Origin: Asticcacaulis sp. AC402
GTDB lineage: Bacteria > Pseudomonadota > Alphaproteobacteria > Caulobacterales > Caulobacteraceae
NCBI RefSeq assembly: GCF_000495835.1
Contig: NZ_AWGC01000017.1
Location: forward strand, 1 to 64,000
Reading direction: 5' to 3'
Length of the DNA: 64,000 nucleotides
The position numbers were made by a program, and so were the translations under genes. Position 1 is the stretch's first letter. Each line of letters opens with the position of its first letter. Under the pieces are notes generated by a model, which saw only the letters and a program-made list of their open reading frames with translations, had not been told where the DNA came from and made no database searches. Positions 24,592 to 32,819 of this stretch are shown piece by piece.

Positions 24592-25623
24592 ATGACTCGA
24601 ATTGTTCCGGCGGAATGGGAAGCGCATAAGGCGATCTGGCTGGGGTTTCCAAGCCATGAAACCTTATGGCAAGAGGACCTTATCCCGGCTCAGGCCGAGG
24701 TCGCTGCCCTGGTGCGCGTTCTGGCCGAGATGGGTGACGAAAACGTCAAGCTTATGGTCATGGGCGAAGACGCCCGCGCCGCAGCGCAGGATCTGCTCGG
24801 CGATGTGACCAGGGTCGAGATCGTTGACGGCCGCTTCGGCGATATCTGGTTCCGCGATACCGGTCCGATCTATGTTGCCGACGACGCCGATGACGACGAC
24901 CTGCATCAGGCCCTGCCGGTGGGTTTTCTCAACAACGGTTGGGGTGGCAAGTATCATCTGAAGTTCGACGACGAGGTCGCTCGCCAGATCAGCGAGGCCG
25001 ACGGTTTCGCCAGCACGACCGAGGACTTTGTTCTTGAAGGCGGGGCGCTGGATCACGACGGTCATGGGACTGTGCTGACAACGCGGCAATGCCTGCTCAA
25101 TCCCAACCGCAATCCAGGCTGGACTCAGTCCCTGGCTGAACAGGCCCTGTTCCGGACCCTGGGTGTGCGCAAGGTGATCTGGCTGGATGACGGCATGCTC
25201 AACGACCACACCGACGGACATGTCGACAACCTGGCCCGGTTTGTGGCGCCCGGGGTGGTTGCCTGTCCGGTGGCGTTTGGCCGCGACGATCCCAATGCCA
25301 ACGTCTATGATTCGACGGCCAAATTGCTGGCGTCTCAGACCGACGCGCGCGGCCGGCCGATTCAGGTGGTGCGCATTCCGTCGCCGGGAAAGGTCCTCGA
25401 CGAGGATGGCGAAATTGTCCCGGCCTCGCATATGAACTTCCTGATCGCCAATGACTGCGTGGTGGTGCCAATCTATGAAGACCGTCCCGGCGAACTGGCG
25501 GTGGAGGCCCTGCAAAGCCTCTTCCCCGAACGCCAGGTTCTGGGCCTTTCGTCGCGCGCCCTCCTGACCGGCGGCGGCAGTTTCCACTGCATCAGCCAGC
25601 AAGTGCCTTTAGTGAAGGCTTAG
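24592..25623 (+). CDS. aguA: agmatine deiminase
   Basis: 343-aa Porphyromonas-type peptidylarginine deiminase family enzyme converting agmatine to N-carbamoylputrescine and ammonia. Core motifs: GDIWFRDTGPIYV, FVLEGGALDHDG, NDHTDGHVDNLARF (catalytic His/Asp) and the catalytic cysteine C333 in GGGSFHCISQQ. The ATG at 24592 begins the usual MTRIVPAEWEAHKAIWLGFP; the frame is open upstream through the preceding terminator, so earlier starts are rejected. aguB lies 575 bp downstream on the same strand, separated by a repeat-bounded gene. Confidence 0.95.
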   Translation: MTRIVPAEWEAHKAIWLGFPSHETLWQEDLIPAQAEVAALVRVLAEMGDENVKLMVMGEDARAAAQDLLGDVTRVEIVDGRFGDIWFRDTGPIYVADDADDDDLHQALPVGFLNNGWGGKYHLKFDDEVARQISEADGFASTTEDFVLEGGALDHDGHGTVLTTRQCLLNPNRNPGWTQSLAEQALFRTLGVRKVIWLDDGMLNDHTDGHVDNLARFVAPGVVACPVAFGRDDPNANVYDSTAKLLASQTDARGRPIQVVRIPSPGKVLDEDGEIVPASHMNFLIANDCVVVPIYEDRPGELAVEALQSLFPERQVLGLSSRALLTGGGSFHCISQQVPLVKA

Positions 25624-25734
25624 GGGCCGACGCGGAAGGACCGCTACGCCTCTGATGGGCATATCGCGAATGGGATCAATTCTTGGGCCCGCAGGATTCG
25701 TCCATTTTGCCTCGGACCTTAAGTAAAGGTTTTT

Positions 25735-26170
25735 GACCACGAACCACACGAACAGACACGAACATGACGGATGTACTTTTCAGAGACGAAGTGTTTGCCA
25801 TTCAAGGCGCTATCTTCGAAGTAAATCGAGAAATGGGGTCTGGTTTCCTTGAGGCGGTTTACCAGGAGTGCCTGGCGAGGGAGTTTGAACTTCGAGAAAT
25901 TCCTTTCTCGCAACACAAATCCGTTGGCATCACTTATAAGGGCGAACCTCTCACCCAAATCTACCAACCCGACTTCATTTGCTACGAAACCGTCATCGTT
26001 GAGTTGAAAGTTTGCCCGGACTTTTCAAGCGCGCATCGCGCGCAAATATTGAACTATCTGAAGGCTACCAAACTCCGGCTCGGCTTACTCGTAAATTTCG
26101 GAACACATCCCAAGGCGCAGATAGAAAGATTTGTTCTCTGATGTTCGTGTCGGTTCGTGTGGTTCGTGGT
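25735..26170. mobile_element. inverted-repeat-bounded GxxExxY module between aguA and aguB
   Basis: Left arm 25735-25763 and right arm 26143-26170 are inverted copies (27 of 28 bases complementary), each with three CACGAAC-type heptamers spaced 9 and 10 bp apart. The left arm ends at the base before the ATG and the right arm begins 1 bp after the TGA, so the enclosed gene exactly fills the space. The same arm, without any gene, forms a perfect palindrome at 43301-43370. I see no transposase and no clear target duplication. Confidence 0.7.
25764..26141 (+). CDS. GxxExxY family protein (PD-(D/E)XK-like)
   Basis: 125-aa protein of the GxxExxY family, assigned by its motif: G-S-G-F-L-E-A-V-Y at about 29-37, followed by YQECLAREFELREIPFSQHKS. 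A nuclease-like core follows: YQPDFICYETVIVELKV, i.e. D(x)n-ExK spacing of the PD-(D/E)XK superfamily, then AQILNYLKATKLRLGLLVNFG. Base composition is clearly lower in GC than its neighbours, a sign of transfer. No Shine-Dalgarno is present: the repeat arm abuts the ATG, so any initiation signal lies in the repeat. It separates the two genes of the putrescine pathway. Function is unproven; DNA cleavage of its own repeat is a hypothesis. Confidence 0.85.
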   Translation: MTDVLFRDEVFAIQGAIFEVNREMGSGFLEAVYQECLAREFELREIPFSQHKSVGITYKGEPLTQIYQPDFICYETVIVELKVCPDFSSAHRAQILNYLKATKLRLGLLVNFGTHPKAQIERFVL

Positions 26171-26197
26171 AAAAATACTTTCTTATTGGAGTAAGTT

Positions 26198-27079
26198 ATG
26201 ACGCGCAAAGTTTCCGTGGCCGCCCTCCAGACGGCCTACGGCGCCGACATGGCCGCCAATATCGCCAAAACCGAGGCGCTGGTGCGCGAGGCCGCGGCGC
26301 AGGGCGCCCAGATCATCCTGCCGTCGGAACTGTTCCAGGGTGAGTATTTCTGCGTCACCCAGGAAGAACGCTGGTTCGCTACCGCCTTTCCGTGGCGCGC
26401 CCATCCGTGCGTCCTGGCCATGCAGAAACTGGCGGCGGAACTCAATGTCGTCATTCCGACCTCGATCTACGAGAAGGAGGGGCCGCACTATTTCAATTCG
26501 CTGGTGGTGATCGATGCCGGCGGTGAACTGCTGGGCGTCTATCGCAAGTCCCACATCCCCGACGGGCCAGGCTATCAGGAGAAGTACTATTTCCGTCCGG
26601 GCGATACCGGCTTCAAGGTGTGGGACACGAAGTTCGCGCGCATCGGCGTCGGCATCTGTTGGGACCAGTGGTATCCGGAAGCCGCCCGCGCCATGGCGCT
26701 GCTGGGCGCCGAGGTTTTGTTCTATCCGACCGCAATCGGCTCGGAGCCGCATGACGATTCGCTGGATACCGCCGCCCCGTGGCAGCGCGTCATGCAGGGC
26801 CATGCGGTGGCCAATGTCATTCCGGTGGTGGCGTCCAACCGCATCGGCACCGAAAGCCTGATCTCGCCGCAAAACGGCGCCGGTCAGACCTTCTATGGCC
26901 ATAGCTTTATCGCCAACAACCGCGGCGACCTGGTCCAGTCGTTTGGCAAGACAGAAGAGGGCGTCCTGGTTGCCGAATTCGACCTGAGTTACCTCAACAC
27001 CCACCGCGCCGCCTGGGGCTTCTTCCGCGATCGCCGTCCCGACCTGTATACGGCGCTGGCCTCGCCACGTCCGGCATGA
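26198..27079 (+). CDS. aguB: N-carbamoylputrescine amidase
   Basis: 293-aa nitrilase-superfamily amidase converting N-carbamoylputrescine to putrescine, CO2 and ammonia, completing the pathway begun by AguA. The catalytic triad is visible: Glu in LPSELFQGEYF, Lys in YRKSHIPDGPGYQEK and C154 in GVGICWDQWYPE. Length matches plant and bacterial AguB. The ATG follows the right arm of the repeat module by 27 bp with TTGGAGTAAGTT as ribosome binding site, so the gene kept its own translation signal despite the insertion. Confidence 0.96.
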   Translation: MTRKVSVAALQTAYGADMAANIAKTEALVREAAAQGAQIILPSELFQGEYFCVTQEERWFATAFPWRAHPCVLAMQKLAAELNVVIPTSIYEKEGPHYFNSLVVIDAGGELLGVYRKSHIPDGPGYQEKYYFRPGDTGFKVWDTKFARIGVGICWDQWYPEAARAMALLGAEVLFYPTAIGSEPHDDSLDTAAPWQRVMQGHAVANVIPVVASNRIGTESLISPQNGAGQTFYGHSFIANNRGDLVQSFGKTEEGVLVAEFDLSYLNTHRAAWGFFRDRRPDLYTALASPRPA

Positions 27080-27125
27080 TTTCGCCGCAATGCGAGCCCA
27101 GACTCGGCCTTCAAGGAGATACCTC

Positions 27126-27587
27126 ATGACCGCTCGTATCTTGACTGCCGCCCTGTTGCTGGGGCTGGCTGCCTGCGCTTCGGCGCCGGCTCCACATGCC
27201 TCGGCCTCCGATGGTGCGCGCCGTTGGCCTCTGACCGAAGCCGAAACCTGCGATATGATCGTCCAGGTCGCCAAACAGGTGGGCGAGGGGCCGTTCGATG
27301 CCGACATCAAGCGCGAGGGGAGCCGTGGCATCGACTGCAGCGCGCAACTCAAGGCCGCCGGTCTGGCCATCTTCCCAGCCAGCCGGATGAACGCGCCGAA
27401 TGTACAGATCTCAGTTCAGGACCGCGGCTGGGTGTTTCATGAACCGCGCTTCACCGACGACACCGAAGCCGTCATTCAAATGGACTTCCTTTGTCGCGGT
27501 CTGTGCGGCCATGGCGAAGAAGTCACGATACGGCTGCAGGACGGCGGCTGGAAGATCGTCAAGCGCCACCAGACTTGGATTTCCTGA
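27126..27587 (+). CDS. hypothetical lipoprotein
   Basis: 153-aa exported lipoprotein with lipobox LAAC (C17) after MTARILTAALLLG. The mature part has two or three cysteines (ETCDMI, IDCSAQ, DFLCRGLCGHG) that could form disulfides in the periplasm, and a C-terminal EEVTIRLQDGGWKIVKRHQTW strand pair resembling small SnoaL/NTF2-like or uncharacterised folds. AAGGAGA lies 7 bases before the ATG, deciding this start over an upstream in-frame one. The TGA stop directly abuts the opposing gene's stop (TGATCA). Function not recognised. Confidence 0.75.
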   Translation: MTARILTAALLLGLAACASAPAPHASASDGARRWPLTEAETCDMIVQVAKQVGEGPFDADIKREGSRGIDCSAQLKAAGLAIFPASRMNAPNVQISVQDRGWVFHEPRFTDDTEAVIQMDFLCRGLCGHGEEVTIRLQDGGWKIVKRHQTWIS

Positions 27588-27875
27588 TCAGGTTTCCGTC
27601 ATGACGTGCGGATAGAATTCACGGTCCCAGTCGTCGGGGCGCAAGAGAACCTTTCCGTTCTCCACAACCGTATCGGCGGCGTGATAAGGCACAGCGCCCA
27701 GGATCACGTCCGTGGCACCCGCAACATCTGGATCGGCGTAGTAATCCAGATGAAAATGGTCGTTGCGCCGATCCAGTTGTTGCAAATTCTCGACCAGAAG
27801 ATCGCGTCCTGCCTCGTTGCACAACAATTCGAAACTGCCGTCGGGGCGTATACAAACGGTTACACGTGGCGTCAT
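27588..27875 (-). CDS. conserved hypothetical protein, 95 aa
   Basis: Small acidic soluble protein without signal peptide or membrane helix. Visible sequence: CIRPDGSFELLCNEAGRDLLVENLQQL then HFHLDYYADPDVAGATDVILG and a tryptophan/aspartate-rich tail. The composition recalls small immunity-type proteins, but I cannot assign a family with confidence. It starts 2 bp after the rsuA stop on the same strand, so it is probably the last gene of an rsmC-rsuA-orf95 operon. Its stop touches the stop of the convergent lipoprotein gene with no intervening base. Confidence 0.6.
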   Translation of the reverse strand: MTPRVTVCIRPDGSFELLCNEAGRDLLVENLQQLDRRNDHFHLDYYADPDVAGATDVILGAVPYHAADTVVENGKVLLRPDDWDREFYPHVMTET

Positions 27876-27877
27876 GG

Positions 27878-28579
27878 CTAAGCCTTCAGGACCTTGGCAA
27901 TATCATCTGGCCTCATCAGGCGCCACTGGCCCGGCGCGAGACCGTCCAAGGTCAACTCGCCCATCTGCGCGCGGTGCAAAGCTTCGACATGGTTGCCGAC
28001 CGCCGCGAACATCCGACGGACCTGATGGTAGCGGCCCTCATACAGGGTAAGCCGGGCGGCTTTCTCACCCGTGATCTCCATCAGCGCCGGCTTCAGCGGT
28101 TCTTTTTCGCACTCCAGCATGAGTTCGCCTGACGCAAAAACCGGCACATAGGTCGGTGAAATCGGGCGCGCGGTGGTGACCTCATAGATCTTGGCGACAT
28201 GGTTCTTCGGCGAGATGACCTTGTGCAGGAAATCGCCGTCATCCGTCATCAGCAACAGGCCTGACGTATCGGAATCGAGCCGCCCCACCGTCGAAATCAC
28301 CGGCTTTCGCAGCGAAAACCGCTCCGGCAAGAGTTCATAGACCAGCCGGCCGCGATCCTTGGTCGAACAGACATAGCCGGTCGGTTTATGCAACAGCAGG
28401 ATCATGCCGTGGGCGGGATCCAGCGGCTTGCCGCGCAAGCGAATGTCGTGGTGGGCGGCGGCGGAGTCGTCGTCAAGCGGGTTGCCAGCAGCATCGGTGA
28501 CGGCGCCCATCCGGACCAGACGCTGCATCTCCTTGCGGCTGCCGTAGCCGAGATTGGCCAGCAATTTGATCAGCTTCAT
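27878..28579 (-). CDS. rsuA: 16S rRNA pseudouridine(516) synthase
   Basis: 233-aa RsuA-family enzyme (E. coli 231 aa). An S4 RNA-binding domain covers roughly 1-50 (MKLIKLLANLGYGSRKEMQRL). The catalytic aspartate is D102 in VGRLDSDTSGLLLMTDDG, the same number as in E. coli RsuA. KIYEVTT and GRYHQVRRMFAAVGNHVEALHR follow. It isomerises U516 of 16S rRNA during 30S assembly. The ATG overlaps the rsmC-like stop by 4 nt, so the two rRNA modification genes are coupled. An open frame upstream is antisense/out-of-frame to rsmC and is not part of the protein. Confidence 0.93.
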   Translation of the reverse strand: MKLIKLLANLGYGSRKEMQRLVRMGAVTDAAGNPLDDDSAAAHHDIRLRGKPLDPAHGMILLLHKPTGYVCSTKDRGRLVYELLPERFSLRKPVISTVGRLDSDTSGLLLMTDDGDFLHKVISPKNHVAKIYEVTTARPISPTYVPVFASGELMLECEKEPLKPALMEITGEKAARLTLYEGRYHQVRRMFAAVGNHVEALHRAQMGELTLDGLAPGQWRLMRPDDIAKVLKA

Positions 28580-29586
28580 TTGACCGCCTTGAAGACCTTG
28601 TAATACGGCGTATCGGTGATGGTGATAACGGTCTTGAACGCGGCCTTCAGCGTCTCTTCGTAGGGCAGGTGGCGGTTGGCCACCATCCACAGGACGCCGC
28701 CCTTGTTCAGCGCCCCGGCGGCGGACCGGATAAATCCCTGGCCCAGATCGTTGCGATCGGCGCGGCCGGTGTGGAAGGGCGGGTTCATCACAATAAAGTC
28801 GAACGGTCCGGTAATCCCCTTGGTGACGTCGTGCCAGTGAAAGTCGCAGCGATCGCCGAACTCTCCCAGATTCTCGCGTGCCAGGGGCAGGGCGCGCGCC
28901 TCGGCCTCGAACAGGGTCAGGTGCGTGACGGCGGGACAAAGCTTCAACACTTCGCGGCTGAGAAAGCCGTTGCCGGCGCCGAGATCCGCGCCTTTGCCCG
29001 ACAGCATCGGCAGGTTCTCGGCCAGTAGCCGCGATCCGGCGTCGATACGGTCCCAGGCGAACAGGCCCGGGCGACCTATCAGACCGCCCTCGACCTCACG
29101 CGACGCGTCCAGTTGCGACCAGGCTGCCACAAGGTCGCGGTCGACATCATCGCCGACCCGGCCCCAGAAGGCGCGGCACTTGTTCTTCGATAGGCTGGTG
29201 ATATTGCCGCATAGCGCTTTCAGATCATTTTCGACCGTTTTGGCGCCTTCCAGATTGCTGACGGCGGCCAGGACAATCCCACCCGGCCGGGCATCGGTCA
29301 CAGCACGAGCCAGCAGGGCGCGGTACTCGTCGCGCTGGCGCGGTGGCAGCACGCAGACTAGGCCGTATTGCGTACCGTCATCAGCTTCGCGCAGAGCAAA
29401 ACCCTGACGGACCAGAAGGTCATAGTCGGGTTTGAAACTCTGGTCGCAAAGCCAGGCCTCGCGCGGCAGAACGTCGAGATCGCTGCCGTAGCGGGCGCGC
29501 AGGAACAGGGCGGGGCCATTGGCCGGCGCGGAAACATCCTCGCTCAGCGCGAGGCACAGGGTTTCTAAAACGGGATCAAAAGCCAT
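28576..29586 (-). CDS. rsmC: 16S rRNA (guanine-N2) methyltransferase, RsmC-like
   Basis: 336-aa SAM-dependent methyltransferase with the two-domain RsmC/RlmG layout: a degenerate N-terminal methyltransferase-like half and an active C-terminal half carrying the SAM-binding GADLGAGNGFLSREV and the NPPF motif in VMNPPFHTG (near residue 264). Expected target is G1207 of 16S rRNA. The start at 29586 (MAFDPVLETL) is preferred over an upstream in-frame ATG whose codons lie in a repeat element. Coupled to rsuA by a 4-nt overlap. Confidence 0.88.
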   Translation of the reverse strand: MAFDPVLETLCLALSEDVSAPANGPALFLRARYGSDLDVLPREAWLCDQSFKPDYDLLVRQGFALREADDGTQYGLVCVLPPRQRDEYRALLARAVTDARPGGIVLAAVSNLEGAKTVENDLKALCGNITSLSKNKCRAFWGRVGDDVDRDLVAAWSQLDASREVEGGLIGRPGLFAWDRIDAGSRLLAENLPMLSGKGADLGAGNGFLSREVLKLCPAVTHLTLFEAEARALPLARENLGEFGDRCDFHWHDVTKGITGPFDFIVMNPPFHTGRADRNDLGQGFIRSAAGALNKGGVLWMVANRHLPYEETLKAAFKTVITITDTPYYKVFKAVK

Positions 29587-29598
29587 GGTGGGGCCCCA

Positions 29599-29700
29599 AG
29601 CGCATCCCGAAAAATGTCGCGCATTTTTCGGATAAAGATGCGCGTCAAACAAAAGCATAGAGCGCCGATCTGATGCCATCAGATCGAAAGCGCGCTCTAT
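29599..29700. repeat. two-module REP-like element
   Basis: First module (29599-29644): AGCGCATCCCGAAAAATG... with its complement CATTTTTCGGATAAAGATGCGC. Then the linker GTCAAACAAAAGC, and a second module (29657-29700) ATAGAGCGC...GCGCTCTAT with the inner hairpin GATCTGAT/ATCAGATC. The same order of modules occurs at 61171-61290. It fills the spacer between the rsmC start and the GH13 gene's stop. Confidence 0.8.
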
Positions 29701-29721
29701 GCCACAGACCCTGCCCGGATG

Positions 29722-31335
29722 CTATAACTTCCGATAGACCCGCGCTTCCCAGCCACGAAGATGGGTATCGGCGCCGCCGTAACTGCTCAGCACAAGGTCG
29801 AAATCGGTGGGCGTTGAGAACATAGACTCTTCGCGCGAAAAGTTCAGCACGATCATCCAGCCTTCGTCGTCGAGGGTGCGCTCGTAAACGAACAGGCGTT
29901 CATCGTCCGGCAGGACATCGCTATAGTCGCCATAGACCAGAACCGAATTGTCGTGGCGCAAGGCGATTAGCCGGGCGTACCAATGATAAACCGAGTTTGG
30001 ATCGGCCCCGGCGGCTTCGGCATTGATGTCGGTGAAGTTGGGATTGAGCGCGAACCACGGCTTGCCAGAGGTGAACCCGCCGTCCGCTGTCCACGGCATC
30101 GGCGTACGGGCATGGTCGCGGCTGACCTTGTTCTGGTTGGCGATAAAGGCCTCCGCTGTCGTGCGGCCGCCTTCGACCTCTTCGCGCCAAGCATTCTTCG
30201 TCCAGATATCGTCGAACTGGGCGATATCGCTAAAGGTGACATTGGTCATGCCCAGTTCGTCGCCCTGATAGATGAAGGGGGTACCTTTCATGGTCAGCAG
30301 CAAGGTCGCCATGACTTGGGCAGAACGCACGCGCCAGTCGGGATGGTCGTCGCCATAGCGAGAGACAATGCGCGGATTGTCGTGGTTGGAAAAAAAGACG
30401 GTCGGCCAGCAATGACGGTCGAAAGCGGCGTCGTGGCGGGTGAAGATGGCTTTCAACTCGGGCAAGCTCCACGGACGCCACCCATCCGGCCCGCGATCGA
30501 TATCGACCGTGTCGAACTGAAACACCATGTCGAGTTCGCCACGGCGTTCGTCGATTAGCCTGGGCGTCTCGTCCAGCGACACGCCGAAGGCCTCACCGAC
30601 CGAAACGGCCTGGAAAGGTTCCAGAACCTCGCGCCGCATTTCCTGCAGGTAGGCGTCGCGGTTGGGGCCGTTAGCATAGGTATCCTGGGGCCGGCCAGCG
30701 AGTTCCGGCCAACTCCGATCTTTCGAAACGAACGGGATGACATCCATGCGGAAGCCGTCGACTCCCTTATCCAGCCAGAACCGCATCACATCATAGACCT
30801 CGTGGCGGACCTTCGGGTTGTCCCAGTTCAGATCCGGCTGTTTGACGTGGAAGAGGTGCAGGTAATAGTCGCCCGTCGCCTCGTCATGCTGCCAGGCCGG
30901 GCCGCGAAAAATCGAGGTCCAAGTGTTGGGTGGTTCTTTTTGCCAGATGTAATAGTCGCGAAAGGGATTGTCTGCGGACGTGCGGCTCTCGACGAACCAG
31001 GCGTGCTCGTCGCTGGTATGGTTGACGACCAGGTCGAGGATGAGCCGCATGCCGGCGGCCTTGACCTCGGCCAGCAGGGCATCGAAATCGGCCATGGTGC
31101 CGAATTCGGCCATGACTTTGCGATAGTCGCGTATGTCGTAGCCGTTGTCGGCATTGGGGCTGTCGAAATGCGGCCCCAACCAGAGACAGTCGACACCAAG
31201 GCCTCTGATGTAGCTGAGTTTTTGACGGATGCCGTTGAGGTCGCCGATGCCGTCGCCATTACTGTCGAAAAAGGAGCGGGGGTAGATCTGGTAAAAGACG
31301 GCTTCCTTCCACCAGGCGCGCGTGTAGCCGTTCAC
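29722..31335 (-). CDS. GH13 alpha-glucosidase (oligo-1,6-glucosidase type)
   Basis: 537-aa cytosolic glycoside hydrolase family 13 enzyme without signal peptide. The four GH13 regions are visible: DLVVNH (101-106), GFRMDVI with nucleophile D198, acid/base E248 in VSVGEAFG, and SNHDNPR with D319. QPDLNW (166-171) and the overall length fit the oligo-1,6-/alpha-glucosidase subfamilies that release glucose from small maltosides, isomaltosides or sucrose. No transporter or regulator of a maltose locus is adjacent. Separated from the pectate lyase upstream by a GGGGAGAGG palindrome. Confidence 0.92.
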   Translation of the reverse strand: MNGYTRAWWKEAVFYQIYPRSFFDSNGDGIGDLNGIRQKLSYIRGLGVDCLWLGPHFDSPNADNGYDIRDYRKVMAEFGTMADFDALLAEVKAAGMRLILDLVVNHTSDEHAWFVESRTSADNPFRDYYIWQKEPPNTWTSIFRGPAWQHDEATGDYYLHLFHVKQPDLNWDNPKVRHEVYDVMRFWLDKGVDGFRMDVIPFVSKDRSWPELAGRPQDTYANGPNRDAYLQEMRREVLEPFQAVSVGEAFGVSLDETPRLIDERRGELDMVFQFDTVDIDRGPDGWRPWSLPELKAIFTRHDAAFDRHCWPTVFFSNHDNPRIVSRYGDDHPDWRVRSAQVMATLLLTMKGTPFIYQGDELGMTNVTFSDIAQFDDIWTKNAWREEVEGGRTTAEAFIANQNKVSRDHARTPMPWTADGGFTSGKPWFALNPNFTDINAEAAGADPNSVYHWYARLIALRHDNSVLVYGDYSDVLPDDERLFVYERTLDDEGWMIVLNFSREESMFSTPTDFDLVLSSYGGADTHLRGWEARVYRKL

Positions 31336-31356
31336 GGAGAGGTTCCTTCCTTAAAC

Positions 31357-31497
31357 CCCTCTCCCCGTTCTTCACGGGGAGAGGTTAGGGTGAGGGGCAA
31401 ACCATACCGTTCGGCGCACAATCGTCGTCGGAAGGCCCCTCACCCGATCGCCTTCACTTCGTTCGGCTCTCGTCCTCTCCCCGTAAACGGGGAGAGG
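31357..31497. repeat. CTCTCCCC/GGGGAGAG palindromic element
   Basis: Two hairpins (CCTCTCCCCGT...ACGGGGAGAGG at about 31358-31384 and 31476-31497) lie in inverted order around a centre containing GTGAGGGGC/GCCCCTCAC. Organisation resembles the nested element at 1106-1294, with different flanks. It lies between two genes of the same strand. Confidence 0.75.
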
Positions 31498-31508
31498 TAA
31501 ATTATAGC

Positions 31509-32756
31509 CTATTGCGGGTGCTTTTGACCCCATTCGGCATAAACATCCAGCGCCTTTTGCGGCGAGGTGCCGTACCAGGCATAGCCGTTACGGCGTTCGG
31601 TGCTGATCCCGGCGACATCGTCATGGATGGTGAGATCACGGTCCCCGAAGATCGGTTGGCCCGTCTCCAGACTGTAGTAACGCGCCCACAGCGGCTTGGC
31701 CTGGGCGTCCGGAACCAGGGCCTTGTCGTTGCCGACCCTGACCCAGGCGACACCGGTCATGGCCTTGCTCTTCAGCCAGGCTGCGCCGGCATGGACCGAC
31801 GCCACCACGGCGGGCGCCGGCTGTTCGATCTTCATCAGTTCCAGCAACAATCCGGCGCTTTCGCTCGACGACAGAGAAGCCGGTTCGAAATTGCGCGCGC
31901 CGACCGGCCTCAGGGTCAGGGTGTCGTGCTGCTGGCCCCAGGCCGTCAGGCGGCCCTCGATGCGGACCTGCGACGCCAGGATGACCGCGATGGCGCGGTC
32001 CAGCGCTTCGGCTGCCTGGTCGCGCACAGCCGGTGGCACGAAGGCATAGTCGCCCTGGCCTGCTGCGGTCAGGTGCAGCACAGCAACGATATCGCTCAGA
32101 GTATTGTCGTTGAAGGTAACGGCGTCATGGTAGCCGCCTTCCAGCGGCCACACCTGAGGCCAGCCGCCATTGGGATATTGTGCCCACAGCACATAGGCGA
32201 CACCGCGCAGGAAAGACGCGCGATAACTGTCGCCTTCAGCGCCCGGCGCCTGGGCGGCGACGCGTGCCAGGAACTGCAACTCGGTCGTTGTGGCGCCATT
32301 GTCGAAGGTGCCGACATAGTGCCAGGCTTCGTCCTTGCCGGCGACCCAACTCTGGCCCCGCTGCCGGATGGCGCCGTCGCGTGGCGCGTTCTTGCCCCAG
32401 CCGCCGGCCGGGGTCTGGAAGCTGACGATGACATCGGCGACGTGGCGCGCTTCGGGCGAAGCATACCAGGCCGTCTCGCGGTTCAGCGGCATGGTCTTGG
32501 CGCCGTCGCCACCCGGCGCGGGGGCGGGAAGGGGACTCAGGCCCATCCGTTCGGCTGTCAGAACCGCCTGATCGGCAAGGCTTTGCGCCTTTGACCAGGC
32601 AAGATAGTCGGCCCAGGCCGTGCGCGAAGCTTCGGGCGCCTCGGCAATGCGTTCTGCCGTCAACGGCAGGGCCGGGACCGTCGTGCCGATGACCTCAGCC
32701 TGGACGAAACCGGGCATAGCCAGACACGCGGCGAGCAACAGGGCAGGGAGCTTCAA
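31509..32756 (-). CDS. secreted pectate lyase, PL10 family
   Basis: 415-aa exported polysaccharide lyase cleaving polygalacturonate by beta-elimination. Signal peptide at about 1-20 (ends GFVQA). PL10 signatures: ETAWYASPEARHVADV, SFQTPAGGWGKN, TFDNGATTTELQF, YPNGGWPQVWPL, VTFNDNTLSDI, and a C-terminal ARYYSLETGQPIFGDRD followed by ISTERRNGYAWY. Start: a TTG at 32756 with GGAG 8 bases upstream places the signal peptide at the N-terminus; an ATG at 32789 (11 codons earlier) is the alternative. The operator palindrome at 32820-32833 shows that longer frames run into the promoter. Oligogalacturonides released would feed the hexuronate transporter at 59492. Confidence 0.9.
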   Translation of the reverse strand: MKLPALLLAACLAMPGFVQAEVIGTTVPALPLTAERIAEAPEASRTAWADYLAWSKAQSLADQAVLTAERMGLSPLPAPAPGGDGAKTMPLNRETAWYASPEARHVADVIVSFQTPAGGWGKNAPRDGAIRQRGQSWVAGKDEAWHYVGTFDNGATTTELQFLARVAAQAPGAEGDSYRASFLRGVAYVLWAQYPNGGWPQVWPLEGGYHDAVTFNDNTLSDIVAVLHLTAAGQGDYAFVPPAVRDQAAEALDRAIAVILASQVRIEGRLTAWGQQHDTLTLRPVGARNFEPASLSSSESAGLLLELMKIEQPAPAVVASVHAGAAWLKSKAMTGVAWVRVGNDKALVPDAQAKPLWARYYSLETGQPIFGDRDLTIHDDVAGISTERRNGYAWYGTSPQKALDVYAEWGQKHPQ

Positions 32757-32819
32757 GGATGTTTCTCCGGTACTTTTTGGCACGACCATGCCACCACGTC
32801 TGACGCTTCGCAATAGAAA

